Origin: Zerene cesonia
Lineage: Eukaryota; Arthropoda; Insecta; Lepidoptera; Pieridae
Direction of reading: 5' to 3'
Length of the DNA: 64,000 bases
Assembly: GCF_012273895.1 (NCBI RefSeq)
Contig: NC_052102.1
Span: 2,936,917-3,000,916 of the forward strand
Position numbers and translations under genes: made by a program. Of this stretch, positions 40,501-50,546 are shown one piece after another; the first letter of the stretch is position 1, and each line of letters begins with the position of its first letter. The notes beneath the pieces were generated by a model. The model searched no databases and had not been told where the DNA came from. It saw only the letters and a program-made list of their open reading frames with translations.

Positions 40501-43500
40501 TAAACGCCTCATTCTTTACTTTCACGAAATAACCTAGTAATCACGGCGTAAAACGGTTAAAATACCTACTAGTCCAACACATGTTACATTTCAACAAAAC
40601 TCTACAAATACATCGAAAATTGTGCTCTAGTGTCATCATGACTGCGCTTGCGCACGACAGCGCCACCTAACGGTATTTCTTCACGGCTAATCGACGCACC
40701 CGCTACCGCCAACATCAATCATCCAGAACTAGATTACATCACGGAAATTTCTTAAATTCCACACGTCATATTCTTAGATCACAGTTACTAGCATTGTTCA
40801 ATAAATAACCGTAATTCCTACGCTAGCAACCTAGAAATAACAATACCAAACAAAACTTTATTGAAAATATAAATACCTGTATAGATTAAATTATATGAAT
40901 ATTATTAGTTTGAAATTCGAATGGTATGTAATATTAATATTAAATTGCATGTTTATCTTATAACGACACGTTGTTAAAAATTTAAATTTTCATGAACACA
41001 AATTGCGTGTACTTATTTTTGCATTGAAGATACGTAATAAAACAAAATGTAAAAAACAAAACAAAATGGAAATTGTATTTGGTGAGGCAATAGTGCACAT
41101 TGTTTAAGCGATGGCGCTCGATAAATCTAGTCACGTTGTTCCCCGGTTCAAGTACACCATCTCGGAGCTAACAACAGTTTGCTGTTCTCATTCAATGATA
41201 TACTTTCGGCCTAGTCGCAAAACCATATTTCATTTAATGTGATTTCTGTAGGGGCTTCAAAAACATCGAAGATTTACATTGCTTAATTATGTATGACATA
41301 AGTATCAAATGAAATTGGTATTTGCAAGTATATACCTCTAGTAGTGATATAAACAAATGCGCAACAAATAGCACTGATCTTTGGAAAAATCGTTAAAAAT
41401 TTAAACGATAAAAATAGTTTAAAAATTTGGGGTCAGAATGGTTTTAGCCCGTCTAATGCGTAACATTCGGTGACGGACATCACGTAGACACGTGATTCAA
41501 CCGATCATCATCCCCCGTTTGGTCCTGGGAAGGATACTAATGTAACATATAGCAATAAACTTATCATATTGAACATACATATCTATAGCGCGACTCAACG
41601 TAAAACTGGCGCCATCTATTATTTTTATATCGAACTAAATATTATACTTATGCTTCAATCAACACATTCGTTCCATTTTGATATTTTCATTTTTATCCTA
41701 GTAGCTCTATTTTGAAACCAGTCGAAAATACTGAAAAGTTAAAAAAAATAACTTCAATCAATTATAATAATTATTGATTAATTATTCGCATTTGCGTAAT
41801 AAAAAATGTATAATTAACAAGCGATTGACGTTTAATTGATTAATATCTAAGTAAATATAATTTATGTTTACTCTCAGTAATCTTATCTAACTAATAAATC
41901 ATAAATAATAAGTGACCAAATCACCACATCATAATGGAGATTATTTTAGCATTGCCGATTATTTTTAATTGATGTGAGAATTTCATGACTTTTTGTGAAT
42001 TCAGTGTTGCTTTATAACCCGTTATTATTTTGTAAATTAATCGTTGTTATGAAATTACGGCGGTTAAACAAAAGTATGTTTGGGAAGAGAAATCGATAAG
42101 CAGCATTTAACAATAGGTACCTACGCAAAATTATTTCGTAGAATTATATTTAATTTTTCAAATATCTTTTTTAGTATACTTTACTCAATGCTTTATTTTT
42201 CAATATATTTTGTTAAGTAATGCATAACATGCTTAAGTTATTACTAGCTTTTGCCCGCGGCTTCGCACGCATTAATTTGAATTAGTAATATATAATAATT
42301 AATAGTTTTTATTATACATATAAACCTTCCTCTTGAATCGCTCTATCTATTAAAGAAAAAACCCGATCAAAATCCGTCGCGTACTTTCAAAGATTTAAGC
42401 ATACATGGGGACATAAAGAAAAATAACAAATTATGCTTAGTATTATCTAGTACAGTATTAAGTCATGTGTGGTATTATGGTAAGATATTAATTATTCCAT
42501 TCGAACATTATTTGTTAAATTGACATACTATTTCGATACAACTACGGAATTCGTTACGTTTCATCTTCGAACATCTAAAACAGGTATAACATCCAAAGGC
42601 CACGCGAAAGTGAATCGGTCACCTAAACTCATCTTACTTGTACCACCTTGTACGTCGACTTGCCTTCGAGTTTACCGTTACCAGCGAAATCGGATGTTGA
42701 CTCATCTAAATAGGCCAGTGTTACGGTCTCATACCAACGTACAGATATCACACGAATTAACTTAATGTATTTTTAAATTTTAAACGACCCACATTGTTTA
42801 ATTTACATTTTTAATAAATTAAATTACCATTTAATAAATTTGTTCCATCCCTCACACGATTGTTCAGACATAGCCGTCTACCTACATGCAAAACTTATAT
42901 GTACTAATGGTAAAAATATAGGGCATGGACATTTTGCTGCCACTATATTTGATCTCATTTAATCATAAATATTAAGAAGCCTTAGTATTTTCTTGTGTTT
43001 GGTTTTACGCGAGTATTATACATTTAGAAATTAAAAACTTTTTAACGGATTTTAAACGTCTCCCCGTGACCACGCTGGCTGTAAAGTGTTCGAAACGTCG
43101 GGTTAATAATATAATGAATAAATCGCGTTTAAAATCCGTTAAAAAGTTTTTAATTTCTAAATTAAGAAGCCTTACCAAAATTTATTTATAAAACTTAATT
43201 TACGGACTATGTTAATGAAAAAAATTTTAAGTAAGAATGTGGACTAGATGAACGTAACGCTTTTACTACATATTTATCAGCAAATTTATTTAAATACATA
43301 TAAATATCACTGACGCTGATAAGCATTAAGAAATTAATAATGAATACATAGGCCACTACATACGCATACCTAATTGTTTCTTATGGTTCGATGAACAACA
43401 GTCACGTATTTAGCATTACACGCGCAGGGAAAGCTGCAGTTTTCCGGGCTGCTTGTTCGAAGCACCCACGATGCACTTCTCTACAACGGTCCATGCACCG

Positions 43501-46500
43501 CTTGATTACAGCTCATTATACGCAGCCATATTTATTACACTAAAACCTGCTGCGACTTCATGTGATTTGAGAAAGTTACCGGCCATGATTAAGATGAAAG
43601 TGATCATCGAAAAGTGTTCCGTGAAATCATTAATAAATCACCAAAACACAAGTGTAATTTGTTGAATTAATCGTCGATTCTTCTTCATTTTGGTGATTCG
43701 AACACTGTATATATTCGCCTCATTTAAATATCATCCATCCTACTACTTTTATTCACAGATTCAATGCTATAAAACTAAAAATAAAATTCAATAAAACTTC
43801 TCTAAAACACACTATATTATATCTTACGCATAGAACCGTTTTTCATTCATAAATCTTGTAAATTTGTTCATCAAGACAAGTTCTTGAATAGTAGAACTTT
43901 TTGTATTTCCTACAAAATTTTTCTATATGATCAAACCGTGACGTAGGGTCAAACTTATGTCTAATAAACATATAATTACGTAACGCCACATGACCTTTTA
44001 ATTCAAATGAGAATCTTCATTCAATTCCAGGAGAATCGAAGAAGGCTACGTGTTAAGCCGTGGAAAGTAACGGTACTATTCGTCACACTGATCGCACACG
44101 TCCAGGGGCAGTGTCCGTGGAAGGAATCACCAGCCTTGCAGGAAGCATGCGTGTGTGCTTACAATTTAGCTCGTCAATTGTCTGTACAATGCGATCAGGT
44201 ATATATTAGCTATATCGTATATATTTCAAATAGTTGGTTACGATTTGTTTACGGATACTTTCATTAATTTTGAAATATAAAATGTTTGTTGCATATGGGA
44301 AATTATTTCTTAGTATTGATAATATTATTCAAAAATTTTCATTTGAGTTACCTATTGGGTAAAATATCAATTCGTGTAATTCGACCTAAAATAGGCCATT
44401 TGTTTATGGTCCAGTTAAAGCATTAAAGAACAATATGTTATTATATATCAAATATTTAAAAATTATCTCCCACATATTACTTTAACCTTTGTAGTAAATA
44501 AAAATTCAAGAATATCTTAAAAAAGGAAGTTATTCTACAGATATTTTCATGGATGAGTAATAATACTTTAATAAAAATTAAAATATATTTTCTTTACAGG
44601 TGAACTTTTCAACATTATTATTCGCTCTTAATTCAAATGCTCGCAAAATCACTATAGATCTCTTATATATAAATAACTCAACAGTAGTAGAACTCACAGA
44701 TGATCTATTTATTAATCTTGCTATACATAACCTACAAATGTCAAGTTCTAAAATAAGGAAAGTTCAAGATCATGCATTTCGAGGACAAGGGCAATTTTTA
44801 AAGAATCTCAATTTACAAGATAACGAACTAACTGAAGTACCTACGAAAGCCCTGAGCATTTTAACTAGCCTTTCTCTACTGGATATATCAAAAAATCGCA
44901 TATCATATATTGAAAATAACGCATTTGTTTCTCTACAAGAGCTCACTACTCTAAAAGTTTCAGATAATAATGTAACACTTGCGCCATATGCACTGGTGGG
45001 CTTAGAAAACTCTTTGAAAAATCTAAATTTAAAAGGCACTAAACAAAAATCTGTACCAGAATGTATCCGTGGTCTGAGAAGTCTAGCATTTCTCGATCTG
45101 TCTCAAAATAGCATAAGGGAATTACCAGGACCTGACGGTTCTAAAACCTTCGAAGGCTTAGAATCACTGACGGCACTGAATCTTGAAAGGAACTTGCTAG
45201 TTAACTTAAGAAAAGATGCCTTTGCAGGTGTTAAAAGTACATTGAGCTCACTTAGTCTTCTTAACAACCTGTTACCTGAATTTCCCACGGAGGCTATTGC
45301 CTCTTTAACTGAGTTGAGGGTTTTAGACATTGGATTTAATTTGTTAAACAAAGTACCGACTGATGCATTTTTAAACAATCCTTCTATAACTTTATTAGCT
45401 CTTGATGGAAATCCTATACCAACAGTACCTGAGAAAGCTTTAGCGCATTTAAATCTTACTCTACGCGGACTTAGTTTAGGCGGACGCTTCTTGAACTGTG
45501 ATTGTCGCCTGCGCTGGATAATTGAATGGATTCGCAATGGAGAACTGCAAGTCACATCTCGCGAGAGAAATCCCCAATTTTGCGGTAATCCACCGCACTT
45601 TCGTGAACGCGGTTTTTATAGTTTTGAGCCTAATGAGCTTGTTTGTGAGCATAGTTTACCTGAAGTCACAGATTCTCAACCAACTACTAGTAAAAAAATT
45701 AATGAATGGAATACAAATCATACAACTACTTCCTCGTCTACAACAACGGCAACTGCTCCGACCACTACGACATCAACCACTACTGAAATCATAAACATCT
45801 ATAATGAAACTTCCACTCAACTCTTTTCTCTTACAACTCCAACGACAACATCTACAAAATCTACTACTAGAATACCTCCGGTACGACCAGCAGCGCCTAC
45901 CTGGCGCCATGCTCCAAATCAACGACCACCTGTTGTAATGAACTTCCCACAACAAAAACCTAAGATTGATGACTCAAATGAAGTAATTGTTAAGAACGCA
46001 TACAGACAAGATAATTCAGTTATTATCCAGTGGGATTCTGATGTTGCAAATATTTTAGGCTTTCGAGTAGTATATAGATTATTCGGTGACAAAAGTTTTA
46101 AACAAGGGCCACCTCTTGAAGCTAGTGAAAGAGAATTCAAAATAAAAAATGTTCCATCCCAGGTAACTTTAATAATTGATTTACTCAACACAAGTTTATT
46201 TTCATTTTCACATTTAATTTAAAATATTCATAATATCCAAATAATTTCAGGAGTGTATCGTCGTTTGCGTGATTTCCTTAGAGGAAGTGCACGTCAGTCC
46301 GGAGACGGTACCGTATTCGCAATGCAGAGAAGTTCGTACAGTTTCAGCTTCGGCGACAAATATGGACAAGATTACGATAGCAGCTAGTGCCGCAATTTGC
46401 GGAACCATCGTCGTAGCTGTACTTATTTTTGCAGCTGCATCACGCAGGCGATCAAGAACTATCCACCGTCTGCACACGCAACCGCCTGAGAAACTACCGA

Positions 46501-49500
46501 ATCCATGCTGTGGTGGACTTACTGGAACACCAAGTCCCAATGGTCCTCTGTCTTCGCTAACTACGCTTGGTGCGTTTGGAAAGCAGCGTGAGTGGGACCA
46601 GGTGTCGGCTTATAGTGCACGATCTATTCCGCGTGCACGTTCTTTTACTGAACCGGCTGCTCCAGATCCTTTACAAGGCCGACCGGGACGCGCGCGTTCT
46701 CTGGCTGATGGCCAATCACAGCACAGTTATTCACATTCTGGCCGCTATGGCGCGCCTGGATATCCTGGGAGCTTGTTAGGATCGAGAACCGGTGAGACAG
46801 TCTATATCTCTAAATGTTTTTTCTGGCTTTTACTTCCCTACTTCTACAAAATAATATATAATCAAAACAACGTTTAAAAATAATTTTCTAATGTTACAGA
46901 TCTTCGACAATCGCGTCAATCATTGGGAGCTGCATCAGAACGAGCATCTCGTTTGTCACTAAGCGGAGCTGCTGGCGGAGTGACAAGTGGCACGGCTGGG
47001 TCTAGAAGAAGACCTAGATCGCGATCACGACCAGCGAGTCGCTACAGCGTCGGCTCAATCGGATTAGGCTATTGCGATACATCTGATAACTGGACAGATC
47101 ATGATATGGACATTTATATGGCACGGAACCCAACAACCAGAGGCGGTCTTGTACCTTTATAGCGAACGAAAAAGACGGTATTGGGCGAAATGAGGCGGCA
47201 CGAACGTTATTTGCCATCACGAACAGTACATAAGTACTGTATATCGTCATGCAATCCTCGGAAGCGCGCCAACCCATGCCGACATTCTCACCGTCACAGT
47301 TGCGAGGCCCACGAATCAAATAGTGACCTAACTTTGAAAGCATTTAGGTGTCGAAATAGGTGAAGAAAAGGACAGTAAATGATTGTCGTTTTTTTAATTT
47401 CCTTTTATAAGTATATACTTGACAAAAATATTTATTTATTAGTGATAACGATCAGAAATATATTAATTGTACATTTGTTTCTTAAAAACCATATGGATAT
47501 TTTAAATCATTGAGTGCTTCATCATGAAACCAATGACATGTGAAATGTATATTTAGTATTTACAATATAATTATGTATAGTAAAATAATAATATAAATTG
47601 TACATATTAGTGTTATAAAAAACACAATGGAAGCAGATCCAAATGGTGCTATAGATAAGTGACTGGTTAAGAAAATGAATGTAAATAAATATTTAATTAA
47701 AATTAAATGTTGAAGGGTTTTTATTATCCACTTTTTACATGTAGCACAATATGATAATAATTTAATAAAAAAATAACAACAAAAAAGTCGTTGCTCCAAC
47801 CATTTTAAATAACAAATTAATTTATATGTCTCATACAGAAGTAAAAGGCTGCGTTTCAGCTATTGCTGCCCAAAACGCGACAGCATTAAACAGCAATGAT
47901 TTTCAGACACCTCTTATCATCACATCCTACTAATATTATAAATGCGAATGTTTGTAAGGATGTGCGTGTATTTAATTATATTTCCATACATTGTACCAAA
48001 TATTCACACAAGTTCTCTTTTAGTCTAGCTTCAAAGTACATATAAAGTACAATTGTTTTAGTAATATAAATTGTTTGATATTAATAGTAATTATTATTAA
48101 ATATAACTTGCAGTAAATCCTGGTCTGGCTTGACCCAGGTAAAAGACAAAATAAAATAAAGACTGTGTTCATCAGGCATGATGTTGATTTCTAATGGTAT
48201 AAAATTAATTTCAATCTATTCAAAACCAAAAAGCAAGCAAATCTTTTCCTTTTATAATAGTAGTTATACTTTGTACTGTTTAAGATAGTAAGACACATAA
48301 TTAGCAAAAAAAGTATTGATTGCAATAATTCGGAATTTTCGTCATAACTCACCCTGGTACAAGAATCCTGTGCTCCCATCTATACTGTAGCTCTTGAACA
48401 AATTCATACCAAAAGTGTGCAAGATAAGGTAAACCACCAGCATCCATAAGTCTAGCGCATGTCACCGAGAGCCTCCAGACTAAACCATCTTCAGGGCTTG
48501 CCTTGACGTAACTACATATTTTAACATCAGCATTCTCCTGAAACACATGTAGCAATGATTAGTTTATTTACTATAAACAATACCTTCACACACCCAGAAT
48601 AAAGTAAATGTTGCATGTTGTATTATGAAATTTGCTGTTGTTGAAGGATTTTTTTTTTTCACTGAATAGTATACTTCTTTCATCAAATGTAAAAATCAAT
48701 GATAATTATCTGAATATGCAGCATGATTTAACCAAAACGTAATGAGCTTGGAAAAAGTTTATTTTAAATAAAATAAATCATATTTCTTAGTTAACATTTA
48801 CAATTATCAACATCTCTGGAGTAAAAACAATTTTTTTATTGCAAATATTTTGTGTATGATATAGTGAAGAAAAACATTATTTAATGTTTACCTGTTTGTT
48901 TTCAACATCCAATTCTTTTGGATATGGGAATGTACTACTTTCAACGGCATCAGGAAAAACATAATACAACAATGGCATCAACAAATCATCCGCTATTGGC
49001 CCCTTAAATTCTGATACTGTTGTATTTTGTCTCATAGCAGCTTTCACAAGTTTTGATATTGTTATTGGAGCCTCAGTTATTTTGTGCAAAGGATTCACTA
49101 TACCCAAGCTTTTACTTAGCCCCAACACATCCATAAGCAGATGGTTGTTATCCAGTAAATTCATCACTTTTTCAATCATATCTGATAACAGGCAGTTAAT
49201 ATTAGTGCGCATTTTTATTGTTATTGTCCAATTCGGAGCCATTAAAGGATCAATATCAGAAAATGTTGAAGAATCTACTATAGCACTTTCTCTGAATTGA
49301 GGCCATATGGCATTTAGAAGAGCACTTTGTATGGGATTATTCTCCGAACCAAATGGAACTTCAATTAACTTTTTCACATCAAAACCATCTATTGATAAAA
49401 ATTCATTGGACTGCAATCTTTGTCTCCATGCAAAAGTATCAGAATTCTTAAGTTCATATGAAAATTTGACAGAAATAACAACAGCATCCAAGGGAATTGG

Positions 49501-50142
49501 TGAGGATATCTTTGATTTAAACAATCCCACAAGACCACTGAGGTGTGAACACTGGTTAGAAATACGCTCCAAATGTATTGTGTCATAATTGATTTTAAAA
49601 TCACTGTCTTCATAAATACCTAAGTATGTGTGTTGCCAATGTTCTCTTATTTTAACAAAGAATGGTACTCCACAATCAGCATTGGCAAATGCAATATTGA
49701 CAGAACTCATTACTAATTTTATAATGCTTCCTTCAACGAGAGGCGATCGAGGACAAAGCATTATATACCGTTTTAGACCAAACCAATTCGATACGGGAAA
49801 CGCACTGCCATCATTATCATCCATAAATCTCGACGTCGAATCCCAAATACTATCCTGCAATTCTTTCAATAATGTATGCTCGTCTGATATCTCTATATTA
49901 CCTGAGCCCTTAACAGATTCGAGCGCATGATAGGTAAGTTTAAAATCAAGACCATGTAGTTTCAAATCTTCTGTTTTCGTTATCCATTTCTTTGTGTTCT
50001 CCAAAAACTGTTTTGGTAGCTTAGATTTAGATAATTGCCATTCTAACATCAATTCTTCTAATCGGGCTATGAAGACCTCCCATTCCGACGCAGTCGTAAA
50101 ATCTTGATGATAAATTTCGTATTCATCTATTTCTTCATTCAT
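31531..50142 (-). CDS. Rab3GAP1: Rab3 GTPase-activating protein catalytic subunit
   Basis: Catalytic subunit of the Rab3GAP complex (partner RAB3GAP2); the family acts as GAP for Rab3 and exchange factor for Rab18 at synapses, ER and autophagic membranes. Four coding exons on the minus strand: 50142-48892, 48537-48353, 32753-32501, 32292-31531 (2,451 nt, 816 aa). The start is MNEEIDEYEIYHQDFTTASE, matching the family's DFTTASEWE opening. Exon 2 has FWYEFVQELQYRWEHR; exon 3 LLHQKLQLLNCC, an acidic SSEEEFFDCSDDEDEE patch and NGAPLYVPRTQ; exon 4 SLLSDMEAFKAANPG, DFVRWYSPRDW, PGNPWLEAW and PAARQRRLFDETREAEQVLH, the conserved Arg-rich segment of the catalytic region. It ends IIGAFTERTVCL. The exon 2/exon 3 junction is phase 2 and restores a Gly codon, so the 15.6-kb intron is real. 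It is shorter than the human protein (981 aa), mainly in the region around exon 4. Confidence 0.95.
33241..33526 (+). promoter_or_regulatory. CpG-rich promoter and first exon of the nested LRR-FN3 gene
   Basis: A CpG-rich stretch (33241-33370) inside the long Rab3GAP1 intron is followed by an exon-like segment ending AAAAATG at 33526, then the donor GTAAAC. Initiator-like words TCAGAT (33267) and CACAGTG (33301) suggest transcription start between about 33260 and 33305. The 5' leader carries two short upstream frames: 33341-33367 (MELKRAIA) and 33419-33439 (MMTENS). Confidence 0.6.
33524..47162 (+). CDS. LRR-FN3 single-pass transmembrane protein, nested in a Rab3GAP1 intron
   Basis: Likely cell-surface adhesion or recognition protein. 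Exons: 33524-33526 (only the ATG), 44031-44198, 44600-46162, 46251-46791, 46900-47162; 846 codons, 845 aa. The ATG joins in phase 0 to ENRRRLRVKPWKVTVLFVTL, giving a signal peptide. Then LRRNT cysteines (QCPWK ... ACVCAYN ... VQCDQ), about ten LRRs (about 58-350; e.g. LSLLDISKNRISYIENNAF), an LRRCT (NCDCRLRWIIEWI ... CGNPP ... LVCE), a Thr/Ser-rich stalk, one FN3 domain (about 519-612), a TM helix (about 619-641, ITIAASAAICGTIVVAVLIF), and a Ser/Arg-rich tail of about 200 residues. The C-terminus VPL fits a class II PDZ ligand. An in-frame ATG at 44007 before the acceptor is an alternative start. I do not recognise the orthologue; the layout resembles LRR-FN3 neuronal proteins. Confidence 0.85.
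36001..36110. repeat. Dispersed element fragment
   Basis: CTGACTGTTGGGTCGCTGTC followed by GGAAGAATTTTTCAAATCAG and GTTCCGGAGATTATCGCG; related to the end of 20280-20725. It makes up the tail of a spurious 125-codon open frame. Confidence 0.55.
38155..38290 (+). repeat. Dispersed element (AATCTCGGAATCGGCTC family)
   Basis: TATATATATAATTAGAATCTCGG, then an ATTTTCATGAAATTTAG segment and GGGGGTTTCGGGGGCGATAAATCGATC. The word order (error-free 'gaaatttagtata' after an 'ac-gattt' motif) matches the general plan of the other short elements here, but the sequence is a separate family. Confidence 0.55.
40003..40215. repeat. Dispersed element with near-duplicate segments
   Basis: Starts GCGGTCCGCCACTGCTTCGTCCG; AACTCGTATATAG occurs twice (about 40170 and 40194) and GACGGACGAAGC near the end is close to the reverse complement of the start, so the element has inverted ends. 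Confidence 0.45.
42244..42422 (+). repeat. Dispersed lepidopteran element fragment
   Basis: Begins AGCTTTTGCCCGCGGCTTCGC, contains CCTTCCTCTTGAATCGCTCTATC and ATCAAAATCCGTCGCGTA, ends in ACATGGGGACATAAAG. Same segment order as 2484-2664. Confidence 0.65.
42971..43174. repeat. Foldback element with perfect 36-bp inverted repeats and 14-bp flanking direct repeats
   Basis: Arms 43023-43058 and 43126-43161 are exact reverse complements (36 bp), with a 67-bp loop that has GTGACCACGCTGGCTGTAAAG and GTTCGAAACGTCGGG. The 14-bp sequence ATTAAGAAGCCTTA occurs at 42971-42984 and 43161-43174 and looks like a target-site duplication. A diverged relative is at 58245-58345. Confidence 0.8.
47163..48352. 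other. 3' UTR of the nested gene and remaining Rab3GAP1 intron
   Basis: An AATAAA at 47684-47689 is a candidate polyadenylation signal of the nested gene. At 47924-47970 there is a fragment starting CCTACTAATATTATAAATGC, the 5' end of the family complete at 24735-24938. No other gene is supported. Confidence 0.5.
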
Positions 50143-50546
50143 TTTAAATTAAAATAAAGTATTTTTATTTGTATACTATGAGACAGCTGTTCATGACATA
50201 TGTGGACACTGACACATTGATTATGACAATTGACAAAAAAGGCAGATTTTTTTTAAGCCTTGTTTCTTTTTATATAGGTTACCTATATTTTATATAGTTA
50301 TAAAATAATGATAAAAAATTCAAGTCCAAATTATAAATTATTAGTAATATGATTTATTGAATAAATCATTTATCGTTTTGCATGTGATTTTATTATTCAA
50401 TCATGCTAATGACGTCTAAGTAATGGTATTACACCACTATTTAAATGGTCGTCATGACGACCATTTAACAAATAGATGCACATTTACGCCAGCAATACTT
50501 AATAAAGCTCCTTTTAATAATTATTTTCTTGTGGAAGTAATACACT
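50143..50546. promoter_or_regulatory. Bidirectional promoter between Rab3GAP1 and CIBAR1
   Basis: 404 bp separate the divergent start codons. It contains TGACAATTGACA (50225-50236), a CRE-like TGACGTCT (50410-50417) and a perfect 28-bp palindrome (50441-50468). Confidence 0.7.
50441..50468. promoter_or_regulatory. Perfect 28-bp palindrome with RFX X-box match
   Basis: The two 14-bp halves are exact reverse complements. The centre, 50448-50461, reads GTCGTC-AT-GACGAC and fits the X-box consensus RYYNYY-N(1-3)-RRNRAC at every position. It lies 86-99 bp before the CIBAR1 start codon, a usual distance for ciliary genes. Confidence 0.6.

Larger units (their letters stand above)
33527..44030 (+). 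other. 10.5-kb first intron of the nested gene (also Rab3GAP1 intron)
   Basis: AT-rich, no further coding exon recognised on either strand. Repeats inside it are listed separately (36001-36110, 38155-38290, 40003-40215, 42244-42422, 42971-43174). Long first introns commonly hold enhancers, but no element can be named from sequence alone. Confidence 0.6.

Noticed and set aside
45103..45555. 150-codon open frame on - inside the LRR exon
   Set aside because: Antisense shadow of leucine-rich repeats.
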